64,000 nucleotides of DNA from Candidatus Melainabacteria bacterium (GTDB lineage Bacteria > Cyanobacteriota > Vampirovibrionia > Obscuribacterales > Obscuribacteraceae): positions 620,001 to 684,000 of the forward strand of contig JAFKGK010000001.1 in NCBI GenBank assembly GCA_017307165.1. Direction: 5' to 3'. Shown here piece by piece: positions 36,519-44,349 of the stretch. Both the position numbers and the translations under genes were made by a program. The stretch's first letter is position 1. The number at the start of each line of letters is the position of its first letter. The notes under the pieces are model-generated. The model did not search any database. It was not told the origin of the DNA and was given only the letters and a program-made list of their open reading frames with translations.

Positions 36519-37637
36519 ATGAAATGGATGGCTTTGTGGCATTGGCCTGTGAGCTATACTTTAGCGGTGGAAAAAATCAGCAGACTAGGACATTTTAAAA
36601 AGCAGACGCATCGCGCCGTCCTGGTGATGAAGGTCCTCGCACGCGAGTTTCGTGGATTTTTGGCGACGCTAGTCATAGCCTTTGGATCTTCGGTCACGCT
36701 CTTTTACTATTTTTATCCTCGTCAATTGCTGCCTGCAAATCATGAGATGACAGTGGCACAGGCGGCTTATTACACGCTTTTGATGATCTTTTTTGAGAGC
36801 CCGCTCCAATATGTCGAGGATTGGCGGCTATCTCCACTGTTTTTTATCTTGCCCATCGTCGGGCTATTTATCATTGCCGAAGGTGTCGTGCACTTTGGTA
36901 ATTTGCTTTTTCAGCACAAGAGGCACAGCAAGGAGTGGCAGAGGATGATCGCCGAGACCATGGAAAACCACATCGTCGTATGCGGCTTGGGCAATGTCGG
37001 GGTCCGTGTAGTACAGCATCTGCGCCGTTTTGACGAAGACGTGGTGGTGATAGAGCACAATCCAGATGCGCGTTTTGTCGCCGAGGTCGCGGGTTATGAC
37101 GTTCCTGTACTTTTTGGCGACGTCAGGGATCATGCCATCCTCGAACAGGCTGGCCTCAAAAAGGCTAAGGCGCTTATTGCAGTAACAGATAATGATCTCG
37201 CCAATCTAGAGGCGGCGCTCACCGCCCGTGAGGTCAAGGCCGATATTCGTGTGGTCATCCGCATGTTCGATCAAAAACTGGCCAAAAAAGTCGAAAAATC
37301 TCTCGGTATCGAAGGTGCTTATTCTTCTTCGGCACGCAGTGCGAGCGTCTTTGCTCAAGCTGCCATCAATGGCAATATCATCGATTCATTTGAGTTTGGT
37401 GGCACCATAATCAATGCCATCCAGATCGAAGTAGAGTCCGGTATGCCACTGGTAGGTCAGACCGTAGATTTTCTCCGCAAAAATTTTGAGGTCACTGTCC
37501 TCTGCCAGGAAAGAGTCGATGGGGAAGTCGATTGGAACCCTGCACCCGAATGCTCTTTTAGTATTGGCGATAAGTTGCTCGCCATGACCGACAGACACGG
37601 CCTGGCGCGCATGGAGCGTATGCTCGTCAAAAATTAG
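36519..37637 (+). CDS. RCK/TrkA-N domain membrane protein, channel-like, without a canonical filter
   Basis: 372 residues. Two membrane segments (about 47-66 and 106-131) flank a pore-loop-like stretch. An RCK domain follows: Rossmann motif VVCGLGNVGVRVVQHL with GLGNVG near 156, then a second half (TrkA-C-like) with VGQTVDFLRKNFEVTV. This matches a two-segment potassium channel, except that the filter region reads TLLMIFFESPLQY and lacks TVGYG. The start is uncertain; a GTG further downstream would shorten the N-terminus. It may be a regulatory NAD-binding sensor or a non-potassium channel. Confidence 0.75.
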   Translation: MKWMALWHWPVSYTLAVEKISRLGHFKKQTHRAVLVMKVLAREFRGFLATLVIAFGSSVTLFYYFYPRQLLPANHEMTVAQAAYYTLLMIFFESPLQYVEDWRLSPLFFILPIVGLFIIAEGVVHFGNLLFQHKRHSKEWQRMIAETMENHIVVCGLGNVGVRVVQHLRRFDEDVVVIEHNPDARFVAEVAGYDVPVLFGDVRDHAILEQAGLKKAKALIAVTDNDLANLEAALTAREVKADIRVVIRMFDQKLAKKVEKSLGIEGAYSSSARSASVFAQAAINGNIIDSFEFGGTIINAIQIEVESGMPLVGQTVDFLRKNFEVTVLCQERVDGEVDWNPAPECSFSIGDKLLAMTDRHGLARMERMLVKN

Positions 37638-37769
37638 CAGAAGTCAATATGTTGCAAAGTCGCAAATACTCGTAACATCCCGAAAACTGCGCCCGCAGGG
37701 CCAAAATTGTTTTGTACTCTATTTTTCGGTATGGTCTTGGCAATTTGTAGCGCCTTATAGAGTCTATTG

Positions 37770-38891
37770 ATGTTCGCATTTTCCCCCCGGCCCGAATATC
37801 CGATCGACAGAGATCTCGAGCGACTCGCTCGCAAGATCGACGCGAGCATGACCCGCAACTGGACAATCATGGAAGCCTCCGGCGAGCAGACTCGCATGCT
37901 TTTTGAGCATGGCGTCGATAGCCTATTGCCCGAGAAGCTCAACATCGTACATGGCCCTGGTTGTCCCATTGCCGCAGTACCAGTCGATCTGCTCGATCAT
38001 GCCATCTCCCTGGCGCGGCGTCCGGCACAGGATGTGATCCTCTGTACGCCCAATGATTTTTTGCGTCTGCCTGGCAGGAATGGTGATCTGCTCCAGGCCA
38101 AAATGGACGGGCATGATCTACGTGTGGTGCATTCATCCATGGATGCTTTAAAAATCGCGCGAGAACAGACTGATGGCAAAAAAGTAGTCTACTTTAACGC
38201 AGGTTTTGCTCCATCTCTGCAGATGGACGCTCTTGCCGTGTGGCAAGCTCGCAAACAAGGCATCGACAATTTCTTTTTATTGTCCAGTCATGCTTCGGTA
38301 CCTGCAGTCCTCAATCACATTCTTGCCGAGAAAGACAGTATCGTAGACGCTATTTTAGCTCCGGGACAGATATGCACTATAACGGGTTTTGCCGAATACG
38401 AGGCCCTCAGTCGTACCTATGGAATACCCATAGCAGTCACCGGATTTGATGCCAAAGATATCTTAGAAGGCATTCTCAAATGCGTCTCTATGCTCGAGGG
38501 CGGCAGGTTTGGAGTAGACAATCAATACAAGAGAGCGGTAAATAGACAGGGCAATGTAGAAGCAAGGGCCTTGATAGACACAGTATTTGAACCAGCAACG
38601 CGTCTCTGGCGTGGCCTGGGTGGTGTCGCAAATGGTGGCTTCACCCTCAGGGCGGCCTTTGCTGATTACGATGCCCTTCGGGTATTTCCCCTCGATACTA
38701 CTAGCTCTGATGGCCACTGCCAAACTCATGCCGATGAGTGCATTTCGCACGAGATCATCCGAGGTCTTAAAAAACCCTCTGATTGTCCATATTTTGGTAA
38801 AGCCTGCAAGCCTGACATGCCCCTGGGCGCTACGATGATCTCGGCTCAGGGGAGTTGCTCGGCATATTATCAGCGCCTGCGAGCCATTTAA
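37770..38891 (+). CDS. HypD-like hydrogenase maturation protein, divergent
   Basis: 373 residues, HypD throughout: NIVHGPGCPIAAVPVDLLDH, TITGFAEYEALSRTYGIPIA and the C-terminal LRGLKRP-like RGLKKPSDCPYFGKAC. Two of three essential cysteines of HypD (Cys41, Cys69, Cys72 in E. coli) are changed: MEVCGxHT reads MEASGEQT (Ser37), and GPGCPVC reads GPGCPIA (Cys65 kept, Ala68 replaces Cys72). The C-terminal Cys cluster (317, 324, 339, 346, 363) that binds 4Fe-4S is largely present. No hyp or hydrogenase genes lie near. It may have a different redox role. The ATG 37770 follows a TTG. Confidence 0.8.
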   Translation: MFAFSPRPEYPIDRDLERLARKIDASMTRNWTIMEASGEQTRMLFEHGVDSLLPEKLNIVHGPGCPIAAVPVDLLDHAISLARRPAQDVILCTPNDFLRLPGRNGDLLQAKMDGHDLRVVHSSMDALKIAREQTDGKKVVYFNAGFAPSLQMDALAVWQARKQGIDNFFLLSSHASVPAVLNHILAEKDSIVDAILAPGQICTITGFAEYEALSRTYGIPIAVTGFDAKDILEGILKCVSMLEGGRFGVDNQYKRAVNRQGNVEARALIDTVFEPATRLWRGLGGVANGGFTLRAAFADYDALRVFPLDTTSSDGHCQTHADECISHEIIRGLKKPSDCPYFGKACKPDMPLGATMISAQGSCSAYYQRLRAI

Positions 38892-38900
38892 GGCTGTAGC

Positions 38901-39959
38901 CTAGGCGGCACCCTGTCTAAAGAGGACTCCCAGGGCGATCAATATGACGAGTATGGTGACGAGTTTTTGCTCAGACATTTTGGGATTGAGTCTTTTAAAA
39001 CCAATGTAGTTCATATAGCCCGTATAGATAACTGCGCTTGCCATGCCTAGAGGCACAGGACCGAGTGCTAACCAGCTAAAGAGAGCAGTCGCCTTGGAAA
39101 ACGCCACAATGGCAAAGGTCTTATTAAAGTCGTCTTTGCCGCCCATTTTTGCCATGATCTGGTTGGTAAGCCAGGCGCCTAGCAGGGCCGAGACAAAAGA
39201 AAAGAAAAAGTCGTGAAACAATACGATGATGTTGAAGCGCGCCATGGCATTGGCAATGGAGCTGAAAGCAAAGACGAAGAGCAAAAATAAGAAGGGTTCG
39301 CCAAACTCTAGTTTGGGGTCGATATTGGTAAAAAAACGCTGGGGTGAAAATAGAGCTTGTTTGGCTATCAAAAGGACATAGCTAAAAATGCCCAGCACGT
39401 CTTGCTTGTTGAGGCGCAGGCCCATGGGTTCGGCAGGCTGCCTGTTAATGCGCTCTTTTTCGACAAAGGGACGAGCCTTGGCTCTGTTTGATCGGTCTTT
39501 GCCGCTCAAGCGATCAAATCTAGCCTGCCTGCGCAATTGCGCCGCGGTCGCCTGATCTTCTGGATGCAGATCCTGTTCTAGTTCTAAGTCTTCTTCGCTT
39601 GGATCGCGATAAGAAAAGATTTTTGGCTCTTTAGGAGCTTGGGGAGTCTGGGGGAAATTTTGTGAGATCTTTTGCGGATCGGCAAATAGATCGTAGCGCG
39701 GAGGTTGAGGCTTGTACCAGGGGGAGTTGGCGTGCTCGTTGGGCCTGACGGGAGGGGTCTCCGGGATAAACTCGTCGGCTGTGTCTTGATTTGTGATTTG
39801 CTGTTGACCTGGCCACAGAGGTTGGGCAAAAGCAGGATTTGCTTGCGGCTGAGAGTCCCCAGTGGCGCCCCGATTATGCTCCTGAGCCCTTTCGGGAGCC
39901 TTTTTGCCCTTCTTTTTGGAGATTGGCTGATCGAGATCGATATAATCGGAGTCGTCCAC
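38901..39959 (-). CDS. Yip1/DUF1282-like membrane protein with disordered N-terminus
   Basis: 352 residues. The first half is polar and low in complexity, rich in Pro/Gln/Asp/Glu. The C-terminal half has about five membrane segments and the Yip1-like pattern (IAKQALFSPQRFFTNI, FSWLALGPVPLGMASAVIYT). The GTG start has AAGGGA five bases upstream. It follows the patatin gene by nine bases on the same strand, and its 3' end lies nine bases from the convergent HypD-like gene. Function unknown. Confidence 0.6.
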   Translation of the reverse strand: MDDSDYIDLDQPISKKKGKKAPERAQEHNRGATGDSQPQANPAFAQPLWPGQQQITNQDTADEFIPETPPVRPNEHANSPWYKPQPPRYDLFADPQKISQNFPQTPQAPKEPKIFSYRDPSEEDLELEQDLHPEDQATAAQLRRQARFDRLSGKDRSNRAKARPFVEKERINRQPAEPMGLRLNKQDVLGIFSYVLLIAKQALFSPQRFFTNIDPKLEFGEPFLFLLFVFAFSSIANAMARFNIIVLFHDFFFSFVSALLGAWLTNQIMAKMGGKDDFNKTFAIVAFSKATALFSWLALGPVPLGMASAVIYTGYMNYIGFKRLNPKMSEQKLVTILVILIALGVLFRQGAA

Positions 39960-39968
39960 TTGGATCCC

Positions 39969-41057
39969 TTATTGTGCCGGCAAAACGCCTATGGCTGACA
40001 ATTTGAGCTTGAGTTCGGGTAGGGCTTCTTTTGCGGCCTTTTCACCTGCCTCTACTCCTTTTACCCCGTCATGGCGACTTCTAGATATCAGTGAGATGCC
40101 ATCTACATTTGGATGGATCACTATATCGGCTTTGGCGCACTGGGGAGCATCGAGGGCTGCCAATTGCAATTTGACCATGCGCCTGCTTATCGAACCAGCA
40201 GCACGGAAGGTCTTGAGGGGCACTTCGTCGACCCTTTCATCGATATTGACGGCGATGACAAAGTCGGCACCCATTTCTTTTGCGTGATCGACTGGCACGT
40301 TTGATATGACTCCACCATCGACAAAGAGCTGGCCATCGATCTCTACTGGCTTACGCAAGCCAGGGACCGCAGTACTTGCCTGCATTGCCCTGCTCAGGCT
40401 GCCTTTGGTGATCCGATGAGTCTTGCCGTCGACGACATTGAGGCAGATTGCAGCATATGGCAGAGGTAGATTTTCGATATCGCGCTCTTTGGCGGGGAGT
40501 AGCTCGTTCATAAAGGTACGAAACTTACCGCCTTTATACAGGCCATCATAGGCATGGTGACCGACCAGGCGTGGAGCAAACATCACTGGTGCCACTGCCA
40601 CGCGTACCGGTACAGGAACAGTCATGAAAGCACGCATCAAGGATGCGTCTTCAAAGACTTTTTGCATATCGTCAGGCTTGATGCCAGCGGCATACATGCC
40701 ACCGACTACAGAACCGATACTGGTGCCGACTACCATGTCAATCGGGATGTTTTCCTGCATCAATACTTTGATCACGCCGACGTGAGCCGCACCGCGAGCG
40801 CCACCACCGCCGAGGACCAACGCTACTCTCGGTTTTTTTGATATGACAGTGGTCTTTTTTTCAGTGGTGACCGTAGTAGTCTCCGCTGCTTCGGTCTTTG
40901 TCTCTTCGACTTTATTTGTGGTCTCGACTTTTTCGATTTTTTCTTTTAGCGGCTCGGCTGGAGGCATATCGGCCGTCTGTGCAAGAGCGGGATATGCAAC
41001 CAGATGCGCCACCATAGCCGTGGCGATCAGTGTAAAGACATTTTTTGCAGCAAGCAT
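39969..41057 (-). CDS. Patatin-like phospholipase (RssA type), exported
   Basis: 362 residues. A signal peptide (IATAMVAHLVAYPALAQT) is followed by a Thr/Glu/Lys-rich linker (about 30-75). The patatin domain then carries the oxyanion block VLGGGGARGAAHVGVIKVL, the nucleophile Ser in GTSIGSVVGG and the catalytic Asp in VDGGVISNVP. These enzymes hydrolyse lipid acyl esters. It lies upstream of the Yip1-like gene, which is likely co-transcribed. It diverges from the small gene at 41208. Confidence 0.88.
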   Translation of the reverse strand: MLAAKNVFTLIATAMVAHLVAYPALAQTADMPPAEPLKEKIEKVETTNKVEETKTEAAETTTVTTEKKTTVISKKPRVALVLGGGGARGAAHVGVIKVLMQENIPIDMVVGTSIGSVVGGMYAAGIKPDDMQKVFEDASLMRAFMTVPVPVRVAVAPVMFAPRLVGHHAYDGLYKGGKFRTFMNELLPAKERDIENLPLPYAAICLNVVDGKTHRITKGSLSRAMQASTAVPGLRKPVEIDGQLFVDGGVISNVPVDHAKEMGADFVIAVNIDERVDEVPLKTFRAAGSISRRMVKLQLAALDAPQCAKADIVIHPNVDGISLISRSRHDGVKGVEAGEKAAKEALPELKLKLSAIGVLPAQ

Positions 41058-41122
41058 GTTAATACCGTGTATATGAATCTGACAGGGATAAGCCCGATTA
41101 TAGGCTCACTTATTTTAGCAGC

Positions 41123-41151
41123 TTGTGCATTACGGGCTTGTCATGCATAAT
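41123..41151 (+). promoter_or_regulatory. Candidate sigma70 promoter for the 130-residue gene
   Basis: A -35 TTGTGC (41123-41128) and a -10 CATAAT (41146-41151) are separated by 17 bases. The predicted start lies about 50 bases before the ATG at 41208. Confidence 0.5.
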
Positions 41152-41207
41152 AACCCTGGCTTTAGCTCTGCACCGCATATATTTTGTAGATATATCGAGG
41201 ATCATAT

Positions 41208-41600
41208 ATGCCGACATCATCCATAGCGACATTGAGGGCCACCGCAAGTGCCGCTAGCAATCCAGCAGGCGCTAGCGTCATATCGGTCAAGTTTTCGGGG
41301 ACCGACCGAGGCGAAACAGCAGAGGTCGACGTCAACACCAATCTGCATGCTGGTTATCGTGCTCTATATAGAGATGACACCCTGGCCGGCCGCAGCGCTT
41401 CGGCTAGCTTTAGACGAGAGGAGCGCTCAGATAGTGGTTCGCGCCTGGCCATGGTCAAGCGACTGAGACAAAAAGAGAAATGGCTATTTTGGAAGGACGC
41501 CTTTGTCGATCTCGACCACCAGGTCGGCATTTTTTTTGGTCGTCTCAACCCCAATTGCTGGCTGCCTCGCTTGCTAGACGCTTTTAATGTAAAGCTCTGA
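41208..41600 (+). CDS. Hypothetical protein
   Basis: 130 residues with no recognised family. The first 40 residues are Ala/Ser/Thr-rich; the rest is basic and probably helical (LAMVKRLRQKEKWLFWKDAF). GAGG lies seven bases before the ATG, and a good promoter lies upstream, so this is probably a real gene. There is no signal peptide. Confidence 0.55.
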   Translation: MPTSSIATLRATASAASNPAGASVISVKFSGTDRGETAEVDVNTNLHAGYRALYRDDTLAGRSASASFRREERSDSGSRLAMVKRLRQKEKWLFWKDAFVDLDHQVGIFFGRLNPNCWLPRLLDAFNVKL

Positions 41601-41667
41601 GAGCACCTATCAGCCCGACATATTAGTGCAAGAGCATGGTATCGAGAGTGATGCCATGCTCTTTGGC

Positions 41668-41784
41668 TCAGGGCAAGGCGTCGATAAAAAATCTAAAAAT
41701 GGCCGTCATTTCGTCATTGGCCACTGCCAGCAGGATGATGAGTGCGATAGCTGCAACTAAGATCGTAAATATGATGGATGCCAT
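41668..41784 (-). CDS. Candidate 38-residue membrane microprotein
   Basis: In the 306-base gap between the 130-residue gene and merC, the minus strand has a short open frame (ATG to TGA) coding one hydrophobic segment: ASIIFTILVAAIALIILLAV, then NDEMTAIFRFF. It is a plausible single-span membrane protein. No SD is visible, so confidence is low. The rest of the gap holds nothing I can identify. Confidence 0.3.
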   Translation of the reverse strand: MASIIFTILVAAIALIILLAVANDEMTAIFRFFIDALP

Positions 41785-41906
41785 AATGCTTATATCAATG
41801 TTCTGTTGGGGAAAAAATTGATGTCTACATTTAGATTTTGAAAGATCTTAGTTTAAGGTCAAGTAAAAGCCCCGATGCTTTAAGCACTTTGTTAAGCTAA
41901 ATCGCT

Positions 41907-42392
41907 CTAATTTTGATCGTGATCGTGAGTGCAGCATACCTTGCCGTCGCCTTGCCCGTGCCCGAGAAAACTGCCGTGGATCAGTTTGCGATTGTAGAGG
42001 TGGGTGAGCACTAAGACTGAGTTGCCGGCGGCGATTATGGGCAATTCCCAGCTGTCCGGCAAAAAGCCTCCTCTGCCGGCGATCACGACAAGGACCAGAG
42101 CTGTGCCCGTTGTAAGACCTGCTAGAGCGAGTTTATTGTGGTGCTTGCGATAGCTGGGCAAAATGGCAAAAACCGCAAAGCCGATGATAAAAGCAATCAG
42201 GATGTTTTCGGTGAGGTCAGACTCGATCCATTTGAGATTGAGATTCATCCCGATAAAAGGCAGTGCTGCTATGAGAAAGGGCATGGCGGCACAGTGAATG
42301 AGACAGAGGATCGAGGCAAAAATACCTAAATTGTCCAGGCGCGAAATTGCTTTTTCGGTGACACCAGGCAATTGCTCTTTTTGATCTTGCAT
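41907..42392 (-). CDS. MerC-domain membrane protein
   Basis: 161 residues with four membrane segments. The MerC Cys pair is near residues 30 and 34 (ILCLIHCAAMPF). The C-terminus ends in a CC-THDHDQ metal-binding-like tail. MerC transports mercury in classical mer operons; here there is no merA or merR. The adjacent Fur-family gene (22 bases upstream, same strand) hints at a different metal. Substrate unproven. Confidence 0.8.
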   Translation of the reverse strand: MQDQKEQLPGVTEKAISRLDNLGIFASILCLIHCAAMPFLIAALPFIGMNLNLKWIESDLTENILIAFIIGFAVFAILPSYRKHHNKLALAGLTTGTALVLVVIAGRGGFLPDSWELPIIAAGNSVLVLTHLYNRKLIHGSFLGHGQGDGKVCCTHDHDQN

Positions 42393-42414
42393 CGCGCCTG
42401 ACCCTTATATGGTT

Positions 42415-42819
42415 TTATGCTCTGGTCGCGCACTGATTGCAGACGCCAAAGATCTCGAGTATATGTCCTTTGACTACAAATCCATATTGGTTACGGATGG
42501 TCTCTTCAAATTGTTCGATGATGCACTCGTCGAGATGTACGCTTTGCTTGCAAGATTCGCAGACGAGATGATGGTGGTGCTCGCCTGGGTCTACCACTTC
42601 GTAACGGCGTTCACCATCGCCGAGCTCAACCGCCTGGACCAGTCCCATACCTACGAGAGACTCGAGAGAACGGTAGACCGTGGTGAGGCCTGGAGCCTTG
42701 TCGTCCTCATTACGCATCAAGCCATGAATATCTTGTGCGCTGGCGAGATCCGGCACCCTTTGCAGGTATTCGAGGACCTTTTTACAGCCCTTGGTCAATT
42801 TTTGCGTTTCAATAGCCAT
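42415..42819 (-). CDS. Fur family metal-responsive regulator (Fur/Zur type)
   Basis: 134 residues. A winged-helix N-terminal half (VLEYLQRVPDLASAQDIHGL, then TTVYRSLESLVGMGLVQAVE) is followed by the metal site HHHHLVCESCKQSVHLDECI and the C-terminal CNQC zinc pair. This fits Fur or Zur rather than PerR by appearance only. It is transcribed ahead of merC, probably as one operon, suggesting control of metal homeostasis. No Fur box was identified with confidence. Confidence 0.88.
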   Translation of the reverse strand: MAIETQKLTKGCKKVLEYLQRVPDLASAQDIHGLMRNEDDKAPGLTTVYRSLESLVGMGLVQAVELGDGERRYEVVDPGEHHHHLVCESCKQSVHLDECIIEQFEETIRNQYGFVVKGHILEIFGVCNQCATRA

Positions 42820-42965
42820 AATTTAAGGATAGCAGGGTGCTTTGCTCGATTTAGCTTGCTTGGCAAAAACTTAAGGGTGGTCGCCAAGACCTCGTAGCAG
42901 TTCTTAAAAAAGCAGTAAAAGTCCACCTCACATGCATCGGCAATGCTATATTGATACTCCCGTAA

Positions 42966-43037
42966 GGGCGATTAGCTCAATGGTGGAGCACCTCGTTTAC
43001 ACCGAGGGGGTTGGGAGTTCGAGTCTCTCATCGCCCA
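42966..43037 (+). tRNA. tRNA-Val (anticodon UAC)
   Basis: 72 bases. The acceptor stem GGGCGAT pairs with ATCGCCC, with discriminator A. The anticodon loop TTTACAC gives UAC, and the T loop is TTCGAGT. CCA is not encoded. It is followed by a terminator at 43049. Together with the GAC species at 15.9 kb it covers all valine codons. Confidence 0.95.
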
Positions 43038-43048
43038 AATTTTTATCT

Positions 43049-43094
43049 AACGGAGCGCAGGCATTACCATGCAATTGTCGCTCCGTTTTTTTAT
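43049..43094 (+). terminator. Terminator after tRNA-Val(UAC)
   Basis: A 9-bp stem (AACGGAGCG, 43049-43057, with CGCTCCGTT, 43079-43087) holds a smaller inner hairpin and ends in a T run. It overlaps the extreme upstream start of the serpin reading frame, which is one reason to start that gene at 43105. Confidence 0.8.
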
Positions 43095-43104
43095 ATGGTG
43101 TTTA

Positions 43105-44322
43105 ATGCCAAACCAGACTAAAATTTTTACTCAAAAGTTTTTGCAAATATTTTGTTGCTTGGCTGCTTCAGTCCTTTGTCTGGGCATGTCTGTCAGTGTC
43201 AGCCAGGCCATGATAGCCACTGAGACTTTTGACTGCAAGCTATTTAGACAAGCCTCCGGCTCTCTGCAAAAAAATACGGTCATTTCACCCTTTAGCGCCT
43301 ATCAGGTGCTATCGATGATAGCCAATGGAGCTCAGGGCAAGACTCTCAAGCAGATGCAGCAAATGCTGGGGGGCAGCGGAGTCGATCTAAACAAGCTCAA
43401 TCAAAAAAATGCCGAAACGATCAAAGTCTTGTCCAGCCAAAAAGATGCTGGTGACTTGGCCATCGCCAATGCTATCTATGCAGATAAGTCGACTCCTTTT
43501 AAAAAATCGTTTTTGCAACTTTGCCGCAGCCAATATCATGCCCAGATAAGCAATGAGGATTTTAAGGATCCACATCTGGTAGACCGGATAAACGCCTGGT
43601 GCAGCGACCACACTCACGGCAAGATACCTAAGATCATCCAGGGTCTCAAACCTGAAGAAAAAATGGTGCTGCTCAATAGTGTCTATTTTAAAGGCGCCTG
43701 GGCCAAGGCTTTTGACAGGGCGGCCACTAAAAATGGAGACTTTAAAAATATTGGTGGCAAGTCGATAAAAGTGCCGATGATGCACACTCGCCGTTCTATG
43801 AGCTATTTTGCTGATAGCAAGGACGGCTTGCAAGTCTGTGCCATTGATTATCGCGGCCTCAAGCAAAGACTTTTGATTTTTCTCCCTAGAGACATTCGCT
43901 CCTTTAGAGACCAGATGGATTCTACAAGCCTCAAGAGATGGATCAGCATGATGGACAAGTCCATGAGCCAGGAAGTCGAGCTAGCTCTGCCGCGGTTTAA
44001 ACTAGTTTGGGAGCGCGATCTCAGCGATGATCTCAAGGCTCTGGGCATCGCTCAGGCTTTTGGCGAAAGTGCCGATTTTGGTGCCATGATCCAGTCTCCT
44101 TACACAGCCTGGATCTCGAGAGTGGTGCAAAAGACCTATATCGATGTCAACGAAGAAGGCACCGAAGCTGCAGCTATTACTGCCGGCATGATGGGCGCGA
44201 CCATGGCGGCGATGCCCAAAGAGCCGGTCAAGATGGTTGTCGACAGGCCGTTTATCTTTGTCTTGCGCGATGAGGAGGCCGATCAGAATCTCTTTATCGG
44301 CTCGGTCGTGGATTTGCGGTAA
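43105..44322 (+). CDS. Serpin family protease inhibitor, exported
   Basis: About 405 residues. A signal peptide (FCCLAASVLCLGMSVSVSQA) leads into a full serpin domain: NTVISPFSAYQVLSMIANGA, MVLLNSVYFKGAWAKAF, IDVNEEGTEAAAITAG and DRPFIFVLRDEEADQNLFIG. The reactive-centre hinge EEGTEAAAITA has the small residues needed for insertion, so it looks inhibitory. By length, P1-P1' falls near Thr-Met in GATMAAM, which does not predict trypsin-like targets. Serpins are rare in bacteria. The ATG at 43105 lies outside the tRNA terminator. Confidence 0.93.
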   Translation: MPNQTKIFTQKFLQIFCCLAASVLCLGMSVSVSQAMIATETFDCKLFRQASGSLQKNTVISPFSAYQVLSMIANGAQGKTLKQMQQMLGGSGVDLNKLNQKNAETIKVLSSQKDAGDLAIANAIYADKSTPFKKSFLQLCRSQYHAQISNEDFKDPHLVDRINAWCSDHTHGKIPKIIQGLKPEEKMVLLNSVYFKGAWAKAFDRAATKNGDFKNIGGKSIKVPMMHTRRSMSYFADSKDGLQVCAIDYRGLKQRLLIFLPRDIRSFRDQMDSTSLKRWISMMDKSMSQEVELALPRFKLVWERDLSDDLKALGIAQAFGESADFGAMIQSPYTAWISRVVQKTYIDVNEEGTEAAAITAGMMGATMAAMPKEPVKMVVDRPFIFVLRDEEADQNLFIGSVVDLR

Positions 44323-44349
44323 AAACTTACAAAGGCGGAGTGTACAAAA

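Noticed and set aside
41636..41821. 61-codon plus-strand frame in the gap before merC
   Set aside because: No SD, and its sequence looks like the antisense of the candidate microprotein.
41907..42392. Full mercury resistance (mer) operon
   Set aside because: Only a MerC-like gene is present; there is no merA, merR, merT or merP next to it, and the neighbour is a Fur-family regulator.
43069..43104. Upstream ATG for the serpin
   Set aside because: It lies inside the tRNA-Val terminator hairpin.
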